Shown: piece after piece, positions 33,981-42,895 of the stretch
How the letters are laid out: every line of letters begins with the position of its first letter
Numbering within the stretch: the stretch's first letter is position 1
Source of the DNA: Thermococcus sp.
Lineage (GTDB): Archaea; Methanobacteriota_B; Thermococci; Thermococcales; Thermococcaceae
Assembly: GCF_027023865.1 (NCBI RefSeq)
Contig: NZ_JALVUC010000019.1
Location: 1-46,385, forward strand
DNA length: 46,385 nt
Direction: 5' to 3'
Notes under the pieces: model-generated
Told to the model about the DNA's origin: nothing
Databases searched by the model: none
What the model saw: only the letters and a program-made list of their open reading frames with translations
Position numbers and translations under genes: made by a program

Positions 33981-36900
33981 ATGAGTGAGAGGGGGATAAG
34001 ACGGGCAGAGAGAGAATACACAGACGGGGAGATATTTTCTATCCTCAGCGAGCCTGTTAGAGAGTGGTTTAAGCGGAAGTTTGGAACCTTTACCCCACCA
34101 CAACGCTACGCGGTAGTGGAAATACACAGGGGGGAGAACGTTCTAATCTCATCGCCAACGGGCTCCGGGAAGACCCTATCCGCTTTTCTCTCGGCAATAA
34201 ACGAGTTGATTCTCCTTGGAAAGGATGGAAAGCTTGAAGACAAAATTTACGTCATCTACGTTTCACCCCTTAGAGCGCTCAACAATGACATCAAGAGAAA
34301 CCTTGAAGGTCCACTGGCGGAGATAAAGGAGGTGGCAGGAGAACTTGGCTATGATTTACCCGAAATCCGCGTTGGCATAAGGACGAGCGACACCTCAAGT
34401 TACCAGAAGAGCAAGATGGTGAGGAAGCCCCCGCACATTCTCATCACAACGCCGGAGAGTCTGGCAATAGCACTGAACGCCCCAAAGTTCCGTGAGAGGC
34501 TTAAGACTGTAAAGTACCTCATCATTGACGAGGTCCACTCCTTAGCCGAGAACAAGCGCGGAACTCATTTGGCTCTCAGTATTGAGAGGCTTCAAGAGAT
34601 GGCGGAAAGAAACTTCATTAGAATCGGCTTGAGCGCGACAATACACCCTCTCGAGGAGGTCGCAAAGTTCGTCTTCGGATTTGAGGATGGAAAGCCGAGA
34701 CCGGGTCTCGTCGTTGACGTCAGCTTTGCCAAACAGACCAGGATAAGTGTGGAAAGTGCCGTCGAGGACCTGATATACACTCCGGCTAACGTTTTAAGTG
34801 ACGCCCTTTACTCCAGACTGGCGGAGCTTATACGGGCCAACAGGACGACGCTCATCTTCACCAACACGAGGAGCGGTGCAGAGAGAGTCGCCTTCAACCT
34901 GAAGAAGCGTTATCCTGAGTTTGAAGGGTTGATAGAGGCCCACCATTCGAGCCTCTCACGCGAGGTTCGCCTTGATGTTGAGGAGAAGCTGAAGAGGGGC
35001 GAGCTTAAGGCAGTCATTTGCGTCTCTGGAGACTCGAAAATTCTAACCGAAGAAGGCCCCGTTGAGATTAGGGAGCTAAACGCCTCGGGAATTACTGGGG
35101 TGGATTCCCTCAGGACGAAGTTCGTGAAATTCAAGGAGCCACATAAAGTCCCCTACAACCGCAAAGGCCTCAGGATTAAAACCCGGCTTGGCTTTGGGAT
35201 AGTGGCAACTAGGGAGCACAGGTTCCTCACCGTGAGAGACGGGGGCTCAAGTGGATTCAGGCTGGAGAGCTTAGAGAAGGGGACTACCTCGCTGTAGTTA
35301 GGAGGCTTCCAAGTCCGGGGAGGGAAGTCTCGATTTTTGAAGTCCTTCCCGATGCAGCTTACCTCCATCTCAAAGGGGGCTTTCTTCAGGAGCTTAAACT
35401 CTCGATACGGGCAAAGTTTGGCTCGGTTAGGAACTATGCACGCCACAGAGGATGGGATACCTCTTATCTCACCAAGCAACTCAACGGCGTTTATCCCTTT
35501 AGATGGAGCAGGTTGAAAGCCATTATAAAGGATGCAGGGCTTGAAATAAGCGGAGAAGACGTTGAGAGAATAACCTCCGGCAAGGATCGTTACACCCTGC
35601 CCCTTACCTTCACTCCAGGAATGGCCAGACTGTTGGGCTTCTGGATGGCCAATGGTTCGTGGAAAAGCGGAACCCTGACCCTGTTCTCGACTGATAGGAG
35701 AATGCTCGAAAAGTACGGGGTGCTGAGTAAAGCAGAATTCGGCGTCGACGGGATTATAAGGAAGCAGAACGAAAGCACATGGGCGCTTGAGATTCCCTTC
35801 GTCCTGCTTCCAAGAATTTTCAAGGCCTTAACGGGGAACTCGAGAAAGAAGTCAAAGAGGGGAGTTTTCCCCTCAATAGTTTACGTTCTCCCAGAGGAGC
35901 ACAAGAGGGAGTTTTTGGCAGGCCACTTCGACGGAGACGGCTACCTTAAGGTCAAGGATGGACGGATCTATTCGGCAGGCTTTTCGACGTTCAACAGGAA
36001 CTTCGCTGAGGGGATCAGAGACGTCCTCCTTCAAGCCGGAGTGGTCTCTTCTATCAGGGTCAGAGATTACGATGAGGTTCAACATTTCAAGGGCAGGGAG
36101 ATAGCGAAGAAAGGGGCCGCTTATACGGTGGCCGTCATCGGAGGGGAGTACCTCGGACGGTTCTTCGGGAAGATACGGCCCTGGAGGAGCGACCTCTCCA
36201 ACTGGGAGGAACTCTATTCTAAAGGGTACTCAAACCTCGACGTCATTCCTGGAATTGGAGAGCGCCTGAGGAAACTCCGGAAGAGGCTTGGGATAAGCTC
36301 ATACCACCTTCAGAAGACGGGACTCTACAACCCAATAAGAGTTAAGCTTGGAAAGCGAGAAATCAGCAGGAGAAATCTCCTAAAGCTCCTTGAAGCGTAT
36401 GAAAAAGAGGCAAAGGATAAAGGGATGTATGAAGTTCTGGGAGAGATTGAGGAACTGAGAAAACTCGCCGAGGGTGACGTATTCTTTGACAGGATCACAT
36501 CACTTGAACCCGCTTACATTGATTATGCCTACGGAATAATAAACTCCGAGACCGGGAACTACGTCGTGAACGGCTTTATCTCGAAAAACAGCTCAACAAG
36601 CTTGGAGTTAGGGATTGATATCGGAACTATTGATCTCGTTGTCCTCATCGGTTCGCCAAAGAGCGTGAACCGTGCGTTACAGCGCATCGGGAGGGCCGGT
36701 CACAGGCTCCACGAAGTCAGCAGAGGGGTGATAATAGCGCTTGACAGGGACGACCTCGTCGAGGTTACTGTTTTAGCACACAACGCCAGGAATCGGCGGC
36801 TCGACAGGGTTAAGATACCAAAGAATCCCCTCGATGTACTGGTGCAACACCTCTTAGGTATGGCACTTAACAAGGTGTGGGATGTAGAAGAAGCCTATCA

Positions 36901-38183
36901 CGTTGTAAGGCGCGCTTATCCCTACTGCGAGTTACCCTTTGAGGACTTCATGAGCGTCCTCAAGTACCTCTCCGGCGGTTATGAGGGTCTTGAAGACAGG
37001 AAAGTCTACGCAAAAATATGGCTTGAGGACGGTCGTTTCGGAAGGCGCGGCAAGATGACGAGGACGATTTATTACATGAACGTTGGAACCATCCCCGATG
37101 AGGCTAAGATTCGCGTCTACACGATGGACAAGCAGATGATCGGGACCGTTGAGGGGGAGTTTGCCGAGAGGTTAATGCCCGGTGACGTCTTCGTCTTAGC
37201 CGGGAGAACTTACGAGTTTGTGAAGAGCAGGAGAAACAGGGTATACGTAATCCCGCGCGAAGGTGTGAAACCGACCATCCCAGCCTGGTTCTCGGAGATG
37301 CTTCCGCTCAGCTTCGACCTTGCCCTTGACATACAGCGCTTTAGAGGGGAGGTCAAGGGACTCATTAACAGAAAAGATAACAGAAAAGACACGGTTAAGG
37401 TGCTCATGAGGAGATACAACATAGACGAGAAAGCGGCGAGGGCGATTATTGCTTATTTCCGCGAGCAGACAAGGTATTCAACCGCCCCGGATGACGAGAC
37501 GGTTCTAGTTGAGGAAGTCGAAAAGGAGGAAACCTGGGAGTACTTCTTTCACACCCTTATTGGAAGGAGGGCAAACGATGCATTGAGCAGGGCCTTCGCC
37601 TACGCTATAAGCAAATGGAAAGGCTGCAACATCGGGATAGCGATAAACGACAACGGCTTTCTCCTGAGGGTTCCGAAAGAGGCGAGGCTCTCAGAGGGGG
37701 GAGGTGAGGGAGCTTTTCCAGATTGAGAATCTAAGGGAAACCCTCCGGAGGGCGCTGGACAACACCGAGCTTTTGAAGAGGCGTTTCAGGCACGTGGCCA
37801 ACCGCGGATTGCTGATCCTGAGGCGCTACGTTGGGAGAAGTAAACGGCTCGGAAGGCAGCAGGCCATGGCAGTTACGCTCCTCAGGGTTCTCAAGGAGAA
37901 CCATCCAGACTTCCCGCTCCTCAGGGAGGTCTACCGCGAGATTATGGAGGACAAGATGGACGTTGAAAGCGCCGAGCTATTTCTGGGCTGGGGTAGGGAG
38001 GGTAAGATTGGGATGGTTTTTGAGAGGAACGAAGTTCCAAGCCCGTTCGCCTTTAATCTAGAGGCGATTGGAGCGAGTGACGTGGTTCTAATGGAGGATA
38101 TGAGGGAGCTGATAAAGGCCCTTCACAGAAAGATAATGAGGATGATAGCAGTGGAGGATCAAGGACAGGCGGAAAAGCAGTAG
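33981..38183 (+). pseudogene. Lhr-type superfamily 2 helicase, intein-containing, with two frameshifts
   Basis: Host protein about 877 residues without the intein. It opens MSERGIRRAEREYTDG (ATG 33981). Helicase motifs are SSPTGSGKT, TPES, DEVH, GLSATIHP and, after the intein, SSTSLELGIDIG and QRIGRAGHR; the Lhr-type winged helix and C-terminal region follow. Two breaks are present. A 4-G run at 35279-35282 needs a fifth G to read EKGDYLAVVRR (inside the intein). A 6-G run at 37696-37701 needs one fewer to read EGEVRELFQIENLRETL and reach the stop at 38183. Both lie in G-tracts, so base-calling error is as likely as real decay. Read through, it would be a complete enzyme. Confidence 0.85.
35019..36589 (+). 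other. Intein in the Lhr helicase, endonuclease possibly inactive
   Basis: The insertion begins with Cys (CVSGDSKILTEEGPVE, block A), has block B VATREHRFLT and ends NYVVNGFISKN before Ser of SSTSLELG. Removal gives AVI-SSTSLELGIDIG, the normal helicase motif. Length is 1571 nt; one added G makes 524 codons. The second endonuclease motif (FLAGHFDGDGYL) is normal, but the first reads LLGFWMANGSW, with Ala-Asn where Gly-Asp is expected. The loss of this acidic residue would be expected to kill DNA cutting while leaving splicing intact. Confidence 0.9.
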
Positions 38184-38184
38184 T

Positions 38185-38886
38185 TCACGGGAGGGTAAGA
38201 ACGCGGTCGTGGTAGACCACTATGCCGTGGTCGGTTATCTCGTAGGGACGGACGGTGGGGTCGAAGCCGCTCCCGCGGAACTTCGTTATCCTTATGCCCC
38301 TCGTTAGCTTCCCCTGGATCTCGAACATGCGCATCTTAATAACACCGTTGACGAGGTATTCCTCGACGTCCGTCCTCTGAAGCTCGGAGGTTATCAGAAC
38401 CGTGGTTTTTAAGTGCCCCATGGTTTTGACAAACGTCAGAAAGGCACGCCTGTAGTCCAGTTCCTTGGTGGTCGTGAGCTTCAGCATGGTGATTGGATCG
38501 AGGATAACACGGTGGTAGTAGCGCTGTCTAAACTGCTCCTTTATCGCCGTCAGCATCTTATCCATCCCTTCCGCGAAGGACTCAAAGAAGTTCTCCATCA
38601 GGACATAGCGCTCGGCGGCCGGTGTTGCGTCAATTATCGTGAGGTTGGAGTTCGAGAGATTGAAGCCAAGCCGACTCATGTCCGTTCGTAGGTTCTCGGA
38701 AGGTTCCTCAAGAGTGACGTAGAGAACGTTCTCACCGTTGGCTATCCCGGCCATTGCGAAGTGCATTGCAAGCGTTGTTTTTCCGGTTCCAGGAGAACCC
38801 TTTACCAGGTAGACCCTGCCGGGGATTAAACCGCCTCGTGTCATTGAATCCAGCCCTGGAACGCCGGTTGATACCCTATCACTCAT
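38185..38886 (-). CDS. KaiC-like RecA-superfamily ATPase
   Basis: 233 residues with a single RecA-like domain. RVSTGVPGLDSMTRGGLIPGRVYLVKGSPGTGKTT gives the typical start and Walker A (29-37), followed by LYVTLEEP and RVILDPITML (Walker B). The C-terminal segment, IKMRMFEIQGKLTRGIRITKFRGS, is the usual KaiC/RadA-type strand set. These proteins are abundant in Thermococcales, with roles in signalling or archaellum regulation; this copy's partner is unknown. It converges on the Lhr gene and is divergent from a 95-residue ORF. Confidence 0.88.
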   Translation of the reverse strand: MSDRVSTGVPGLDSMTRGGLIPGRVYLVKGSPGTGKTTLAMHFAMAGIANGENVLYVTLEEPSENLRTDMSRLGFNLSNSNLTIIDATPAAERYVLMENFFESFAEGMDKMLTAIKEQFRQRYYHRVILDPITMLKLTTTKELDYRRAFLTFVKTMGHLKTTVLITSELQRTDVEEYLVNGVIKMRMFEIQGKLTRGIRITKFRGSGFDPTVRPYEITDHGIVVYHDRVLTLP

Positions 38887-39001
38887 TGCGGGTTTCCCTC
38901 GTTAGTCTAATATCAGTATTAACATATAAGAACTTTTTGCATAACCTTTGAGTTTCAGATAATCTTAAAGGAATGTTGAACAAAAATATTCCGTGGTGTC
39001 G

Positions 39002-39289
39002 ATGAAGGAGGAGAAAAAACTTCGCCTGATAATTGAGGGGGACGCCCTGAAGGTAGTCGACTGCACACAGGACGAGATCCTCTGCGAGTTCACCTCAGAC
39101 GAGCTGGCGGAGATAATACAGTTCAGGTATGCAACACCCTGGAACAAAAGTAAAGACATCATGGAGAAGCTGACGTACATCCTCGACGACATTCTCAATG
39201 CTTATGTTAACTCTGAGGATATCCCTCTTAAAAAAGAGGACATCATGAAGAGGGTCAAGTTCCGCGTTCATAGCCAGACGGAGGAATAA
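39002..39289 (+). CDS. Hypothetical protein, 95 aa
   Basis: Start at ATG 39002 (MKEEKKLRLIIEGDALKVVDCTQDEI), preceded by GTGGTGTCG; a GTG at 38993 would add three residues. An N-terminal beta-hairpin is followed by long helices (SDELAEIIQFRY, MEKLTYILDDILNAYV). Acidic and soluble, with two Cys. No family recognised. It is divergent from the KaiC-like gene with about 115 bp between, so they may share a regulator. Confidence 0.6.
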   Translation: MKEEKKLRLIIEGDALKVVDCTQDEILCEFTSDELAEIIQFRYATPWNKSKDIMEKLTYILDDILNAYVNSEDIPLKKEDIMKRVKFRVHSQTEE

Positions 39290-39327
39290 CTTAAAAGCTC
39301 CTTGAAGTTCTCCCAACCGGTGAGAGA

Positions 39328-40254
39328 ATGAGGAACAAGCTCGTAGTTGTTACGGGGGGGGCAGGGTTCATAGGCTCTCACATCGCCTGGGAACTCGTTA
39401 AGGACAACGATATAGTCGTGATCGACAATCTCCAAACCGGAAAGGAGGAGAACGTTCCAGCGGGGGTGAAGCTCGTAAAGGCGGACATAAGGGACTACGG
39501 CGCGATAGTCGACCTAGTAATGCAGGCGGACTACGTCTTCCACGAGGCAGCCCAGGTGAGCGTCGTTGAGAGCATCAAAGACCCTCTCCTTACTGAGGAT
39601 GTCAACGTCGTAGGCACGCTCAACATCCTCAAAGCCCTCCTTGAGGGCCACGGGAAGCTGGTCTTTGCGTCTTCCGCGGCAATCTACGGAGACAACTCCC
39701 ACCTCCCGCTTGTGGAGACAGAAAAGCCGAGGCCGCTCTCACCCTACGGCGTCACGAAGGCAACCGCTGAGGAATATTTAAGGGTCTTCCACGAACTCTA
39801 CGGCCTGCCGGTCGTTGCGCTCCGCTACTTCAACGTCTTCGGTCCGAGGCAGAGCGCCAACCAGTACGCCGGAGTGATAAGCATCTTTATAAACCGCGCC
39901 CTGAAGAACGAGCCGTTGATAATCTTCGGCGACGGGAGGCAGACACGCGATTTCATCTACGTAAAGGACGTTGTTAAGGCAAATATCCTCGTCGCGGAGA
40001 GCAGAAGGGCGAACGGACGGGTATTTAACGTTGCCACCGGAAAGCAAACGAGCATCCTTGAGCTTGCCCAGAAGGTTGTGGAAATAACCGGCGCAAACTC
40101 ACCGATAACCTTTGACAAGCCCAGACCCGGCGACATAAAGCACAGCCTCGCTGATATAAGGGAGATCAGGAAGCTCGGCTTCGAGCCGGAGTGGTCGCTG
40201 GAGGATGGACTGAAGAAGACGGTGGAGTGGTACGCTGTGAAGCGTGAAGGTTAG
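39328..40254 (+). CDS. NAD-dependent sugar epimerase, UDP-glucose 4-epimerase (GalE) like
   Basis: 308 residues of the extended SDR family. The Rossmann motif is VTGGAGFIGSHIA; the catalytic set is SSAAIYG with YGVTK (Tyr-x-x-x-Lys). RYFNVFGPRQ and GDGRQTRDFIYVKDVVKA bind the nucleotide sugar. It interconverts UDP-glucose and UDP-galactose or the N-acetyl forms; the exact substrate is unclear. It fits with the envelope sugar genes of this window (GT2, flippase). GGTGAGAGA precedes the ATG. Confidence 0.9.
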   Translation: MRNKLVVVTGGAGFIGSHIAWELVKDNDIVVIDNLQTGKEENVPAGVKLVKADIRDYGAIVDLVMQADYVFHEAAQVSVVESIKDPLLTEDVNVVGTLNILKALLEGHGKLVFASSAAIYGDNSHLPLVETEKPRPLSPYGVTKATAEEYLRVFHELYGLPVVALRYFNVFGPRQSANQYAGVISIFINRALKNEPLIIFGDGRQTRDFIYVKDVVKANILVAESRRANGRVFNVATGKQTSILELAQKVVEITGANSPITFDKPRPGDIKHSLADIREIRKLGFEPEWSLEDGLKKTVEWYAVKREG

Positions 40255-40263
40255 TTTTGGGGA

Positions 40264-40288
40264 GGAGAGACATAAATCCAGTCTCTCC
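40264..40288 (+). terminator. Hairpin after the epimerase gene
   Basis: GGAGAGAC, 9 nt loop, GTCTCTCC, a perfect 8 bp stem starting 9 bp after the stop codon. No strong T-run follows, so it may stabilise the mRNA end rather than terminate. The remaining gap to 40489 holds no gene I can see. Confidence 0.5.
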
Positions 40289-40474
40289 CCACCGTAAACA
40301 GCAAGACTTTCAAAAGGAAAATGTAAATATCAAAAACCAGCTATTGGAGAAAATCAGCTTAACCAAAACGTCGTTGCCAGGGATGTAAGAATCGTAAGCA
40401 AGGAAAATAACTGGTAGTTCACTCTTTTATTTCACGTAAACTTGAGTTTGAGGCTCAAAAACCATTCTATACCA

Positions 40475-40489
40475 TCAAAAGGAAAAATA
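40475..40489 (-). terminator. T-rich terminator of the prefoldin alpha gene
   Basis: The coding (minus) strand reads TATTTTTCCTTTTGATGG directly after the TGA stop. Confidence 0.6.
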
Positions 40490-40933
40490 TCAACGGCCAA
40501 CACTGAATCCCGTTCCGCTCTTCTCCTGGAGGGCTTGCGCCTTCTTAGCTAACTCACCGAGCTGGGCTTCGAGCTTCTTAAGGCCCTCCTGGGTCTTTGC
40601 TATGGCCTCATCGTACTCCCTTATGCGCTCCTCAAGGTAAACCACCGCATCGTCGAGGTTCTTCTCAACAGCATAGCCCGCTCCAACGCTCACTATTGCG
40701 TTCTCTCTGTCGAGGATGAACCCCCTGAGGAACGAGCCTGCCCCTATTGGAACCAGTATCTCGGGCTTCTCATCTTTGACCTTCTTGAGGCCCTCAATGG
40801 TTTCCTTAACGGCCTGGAACTCGTTTCTTCCCATCGTAAGCAGATCAAGGTTCTGGGCCAGGAGCTGGGCCTGGGCCTGGAGGAGCTGGTACTCGTAAGC
40901 AAGCCTCTCAAGCTGTTCATTTGCCTCCGCCAT
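40490..40933 (-). CDS. pfdA: Prefoldin alpha subunit
   Basis: 147 residues. Two long coiled coils ([21 protein letters not shown] at the start; [24 protein letters not shown] near the end) flank the beta region [16 protein letters not shown] and [13 protein letters not shown], which is the prefoldin alpha pattern. With beta subunits it forms a jellyfish-shaped chaperone handing unfolded proteins to the thermosome. Start at ATG 40933; the GTG three codons earlier is inside the GGTGGTTGAA binding site. A T-rich terminator follows the stop. Confidence 0.95.
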   Translation of the reverse strand: MAEANEQLERLAYEYQLLQAQAQLLAQNLDLLTMGRNEFQAVKETIEGLKKVKDEKPEILVPIGAGSFLRGFILDRENAIVSVGAGYAVEKNLDDAVVYLEERIREYDEAIAKTQEGLKKLEAQLGELAKKAQALQEKSGTGFSVGR

Positions 40934-40995
40934 TTCAACCACCGGGAGAACTTGGTAGGGGTGCTTTTAAGGTTTGGGTTGGAAAAGGGAGAGAG

Positions 40996-41886
40996 TCAGC
41001 CGAGTATCTCTTCCCTTATCCGTCCGGCTATTTCGCGCAGGGCTTCAGCCGCTCTTGAATCCGGGAAGGTCTCGACAACGGGTTTCATCAGGGTCATGCT
41101 CTTTGGAATGGCTTTATCGTAGGGCACCTCGCCGAGTAGGGGAATCCCCTCGCTCTCCGCCCACTCATTCAGCGCGGTGAAGCCGGGGTTGAGATCAGCC
41201 TTGTTGACTATCAGGTAAGCCGGTTCCATGAAGTGCTGGACGATCTTGTAAGCCCTCTGGACGTCGGAAAGGGAAGCGGGGGTTGGCTCGGCGATGAGTA
41301 TCGCGATGTCCGCACCTCCAAGGCTTGCTATTACCTGACAGCCAATTCCGGCTGCTGAATCGACGATCATGTGCGCGAGGTTAAACTCGTCCATTATCTT
41401 CTTGGCCCACTCTTTCTCTTCTGTGACGAGCTTACCGCTTTCAGGTCTACCGACGTCGAGTTGGGCTGAGATTATCGGAAAACCATAGGGGGTGGTCGCC
41501 TTTTTGATGACTCCCGAGCGAACCTCCTCAAGGGTTATCGTACCAGCAACAGGACAGACGAGGCCGCAGACGTTGCAGCCCTCACAGGTTAGCTCGTTGA
41601 CAACGTAGTTGCCCTTATCGTCGATGTAGATGCAGCCGTAGGGGCACCTGTCCTTGCAGATTCCACACCTAATGCAACTCTCCGTGTTTATTCTTGCAAC
41701 CTTAGCTCCTATGTGCTCCCTCTCCTCTTCCCACTCATTAACGCCGAGGAGAAGGCCAAGGTTGGGTGCTTCAGCGTCAGCATCAACGGCGATAAAGCTG
41801 TAATCATCCTTGAGTAGGTAGAGTAGTGAAGCAGTTATGCTGCTCTTCCCAACACCGCCCTTACCGCTCGCTATCGCCACCTGCAT
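40996..41886 (-). CDS. MinD-superfamily ATPase with inserted ferredoxin, second of a pair
   Basis: 296 residues. Deviant Walker A ASGKGGVGKSS at the N terminus, then two 4Fe-4S sets inserted at about 70-115 (CIRCGICKDRCPYG and CEGCNVCGLVCP), then IVDSAAGIGCQV (Walker B-like) and the NKADLNPG nucleotide motif. The ATG shares its A with the TGA of the upstream gene (TGATG). Homologues (COG1149) are widespread in anaerobes; a role in Fe-S cluster or electron transfer coupled to ATP is inferred, not proven. Confidence 0.88.
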   Translation of the reverse strand: MQVAIASGKGGVGKSSITASLLYLLKDDYSFIAVDADAEAPNLGLLLGVNEWEEEREHIGAKVARINTESCIRCGICKDRCPYGCIYIDDKGNYVVNELTCEGCNVCGLVCPVAGTITLEEVRSGVIKKATTPYGFPIISAQLDVGRPESGKLVTEEKEWAKKIMDEFNLAHMIVDSAAGIGCQVIASLGGADIAILIAEPTPASLSDVQRAYKIVQHFMEPAYLIVNKADLNPGFTALNEWAESEGIPLLGEVPYDKAIPKSMTLMKPVVETFPDSRAAEALREIAGRIREEILG

Positions 41887-42761
41887 CACTCACCACCTCC
41901 TAGGAACGAGAGAACTCTCTCAGCAAGTTCCCCAAATATTTTCGCCTCTTCCGAGGTCGAGAGTGCTATAGGCCTACCCTCAACGTAGCTCCTAACAATG
42001 GACTCGCTGTATGGAATCTCTGCAACGACCTCGGCGCCGTACTCCTTAGCCAGCTTGTAGACCTTCTTCCTGTCTCCGAGGTCCGCCCTGTTGATCACGA
42101 TCCAGGTCGGGATGTTCATCAGCCTCCCGAGTTCGAGGATAAGCTCCGTGTCGTGAATTCCGAGGGGAGTCGGCTCGGTAACGGCTATTAAGAGATCCGA
42201 GAACTCAACGGCCTTGGAAACGGTGTTTCCCGTTCCCGCGGCGGTGTCAACAAGGAACAATCTTCCACTGTGAACCTTCAAGGCCCTCTTCTTTGCCTCA
42301 ACAACGAGGGGCATGGAACGCTCTTCACCCTCCCTCAGGACGCCGGTAATGAGCATGAAGCCGTAGGGCGTTGGGGTAGCGTACGTGTGGCCAATCAGCC
42401 TCTGACCCTCAAGTATCGCGCCCGGAGCGGGACAGATTATCTCACATGCACGGCAGCCGGAACAGAGGTTCGGCATTAGGAACGGTGTCCCGTCCTTCAG
42501 CGTTATAATCGCGTGCTCCTCGCAGACTTCGGCGCACTTTCTACAGCGGGTGCACTTGGAGTAGTCGAAGCGCGGCATGAACTGCATGACCGGCTCCTCG
42601 CTGGCCAGCTCGACCCCAAGGAGAAGGTGGTCATTGGGAGCCTCAACATCAAGGTCGGCCATCGTAAGTTGAACGCCAAGCTTTCTGAGCGCAACGGCAA
42701 GGTTAACGGCCACAGTTGACTTTCCGGTTCCGCCCTTTCCACCACTCACCGCTATCTGCAA
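41886..42761 (-). CDS. MinD-superfamily ATPase with inserted ferredoxin, first of a pair
   Basis: 291 residues, paralogous to its downstream neighbour. Walker A is SGGKGGTGKST; the ferredoxin insert has CTRCRKCAEVCEEH and CSGCRACEIICPAP; then LVDTAAGTGNTVSK and INRADLGDRKK. The start codon is a TTG at 42761, preceded by GGAGGTGAGAAC at good spacing; no ATG fits. The stop overlaps the ATG of the second gene, so the two subunits are made in step and may form a heterodimer. Confidence 0.88.
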   Translation of the reverse strand: MQIAVSGGKGGTGKSTVAVNLAVALRKLGVQLTMADLDVEAPNDHLLLGVELASEEPVMQFMPRFDYSKCTRCRKCAEVCEEHAIITLKDGTPFLMPNLCSGCRACEIICPAPGAILEGQRLIGHTYATPTPYGFMLITGVLREGEERSMPLVVEAKKRALKVHSGRLFLVDTAAGTGNTVSKAVEFSDLLIAVTEPTPLGIHDTELILELGRLMNIPTWIVINRADLGDRKKVYKLAKEYGAEVVAEIPYSESIVRSYVEGRPIALSTSEEAKIFGELAERVLSFLGGGE

Positions 42762-42869
42762 GTTCTCACCTCCGGAGTTAGGGAAGCCGAATTCCTTTTA
42801 AGGTTTGTGCATAAGCACAGAAGCTCAACGGCAGGCCACCATTTCCCACCTTAACGGTTAAGACTCTCA

Positions 42870-42886
42870 GAAGGAAAAGTAAAAAT
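42870..42886 (-). terminator. T-rich terminator of the radical SAM gene
   Basis: The minus strand reads TTTTTACTTTTCCTT, about 10 bp after the stop at 42896. Confidence 0.6.
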
Positions 42887-42895
42887 GGGGGGATT

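Noticed and set aside
35279-37701. Programmed frameshifting in the Lhr gene
   Set aside because: The first shift lies inside an intein and the two shifts are in opposite directions in simple G-runs with no slippery heptamer and pseudoknot evident; error or mutation is simpler.
40996-42761. The MinD-like pair as cell-division MinD proteins
   Set aside because: Each has eight inserted ferredoxin cysteines and no C-terminal membrane-targeting helix; they belong to the ferredoxin-containing group.
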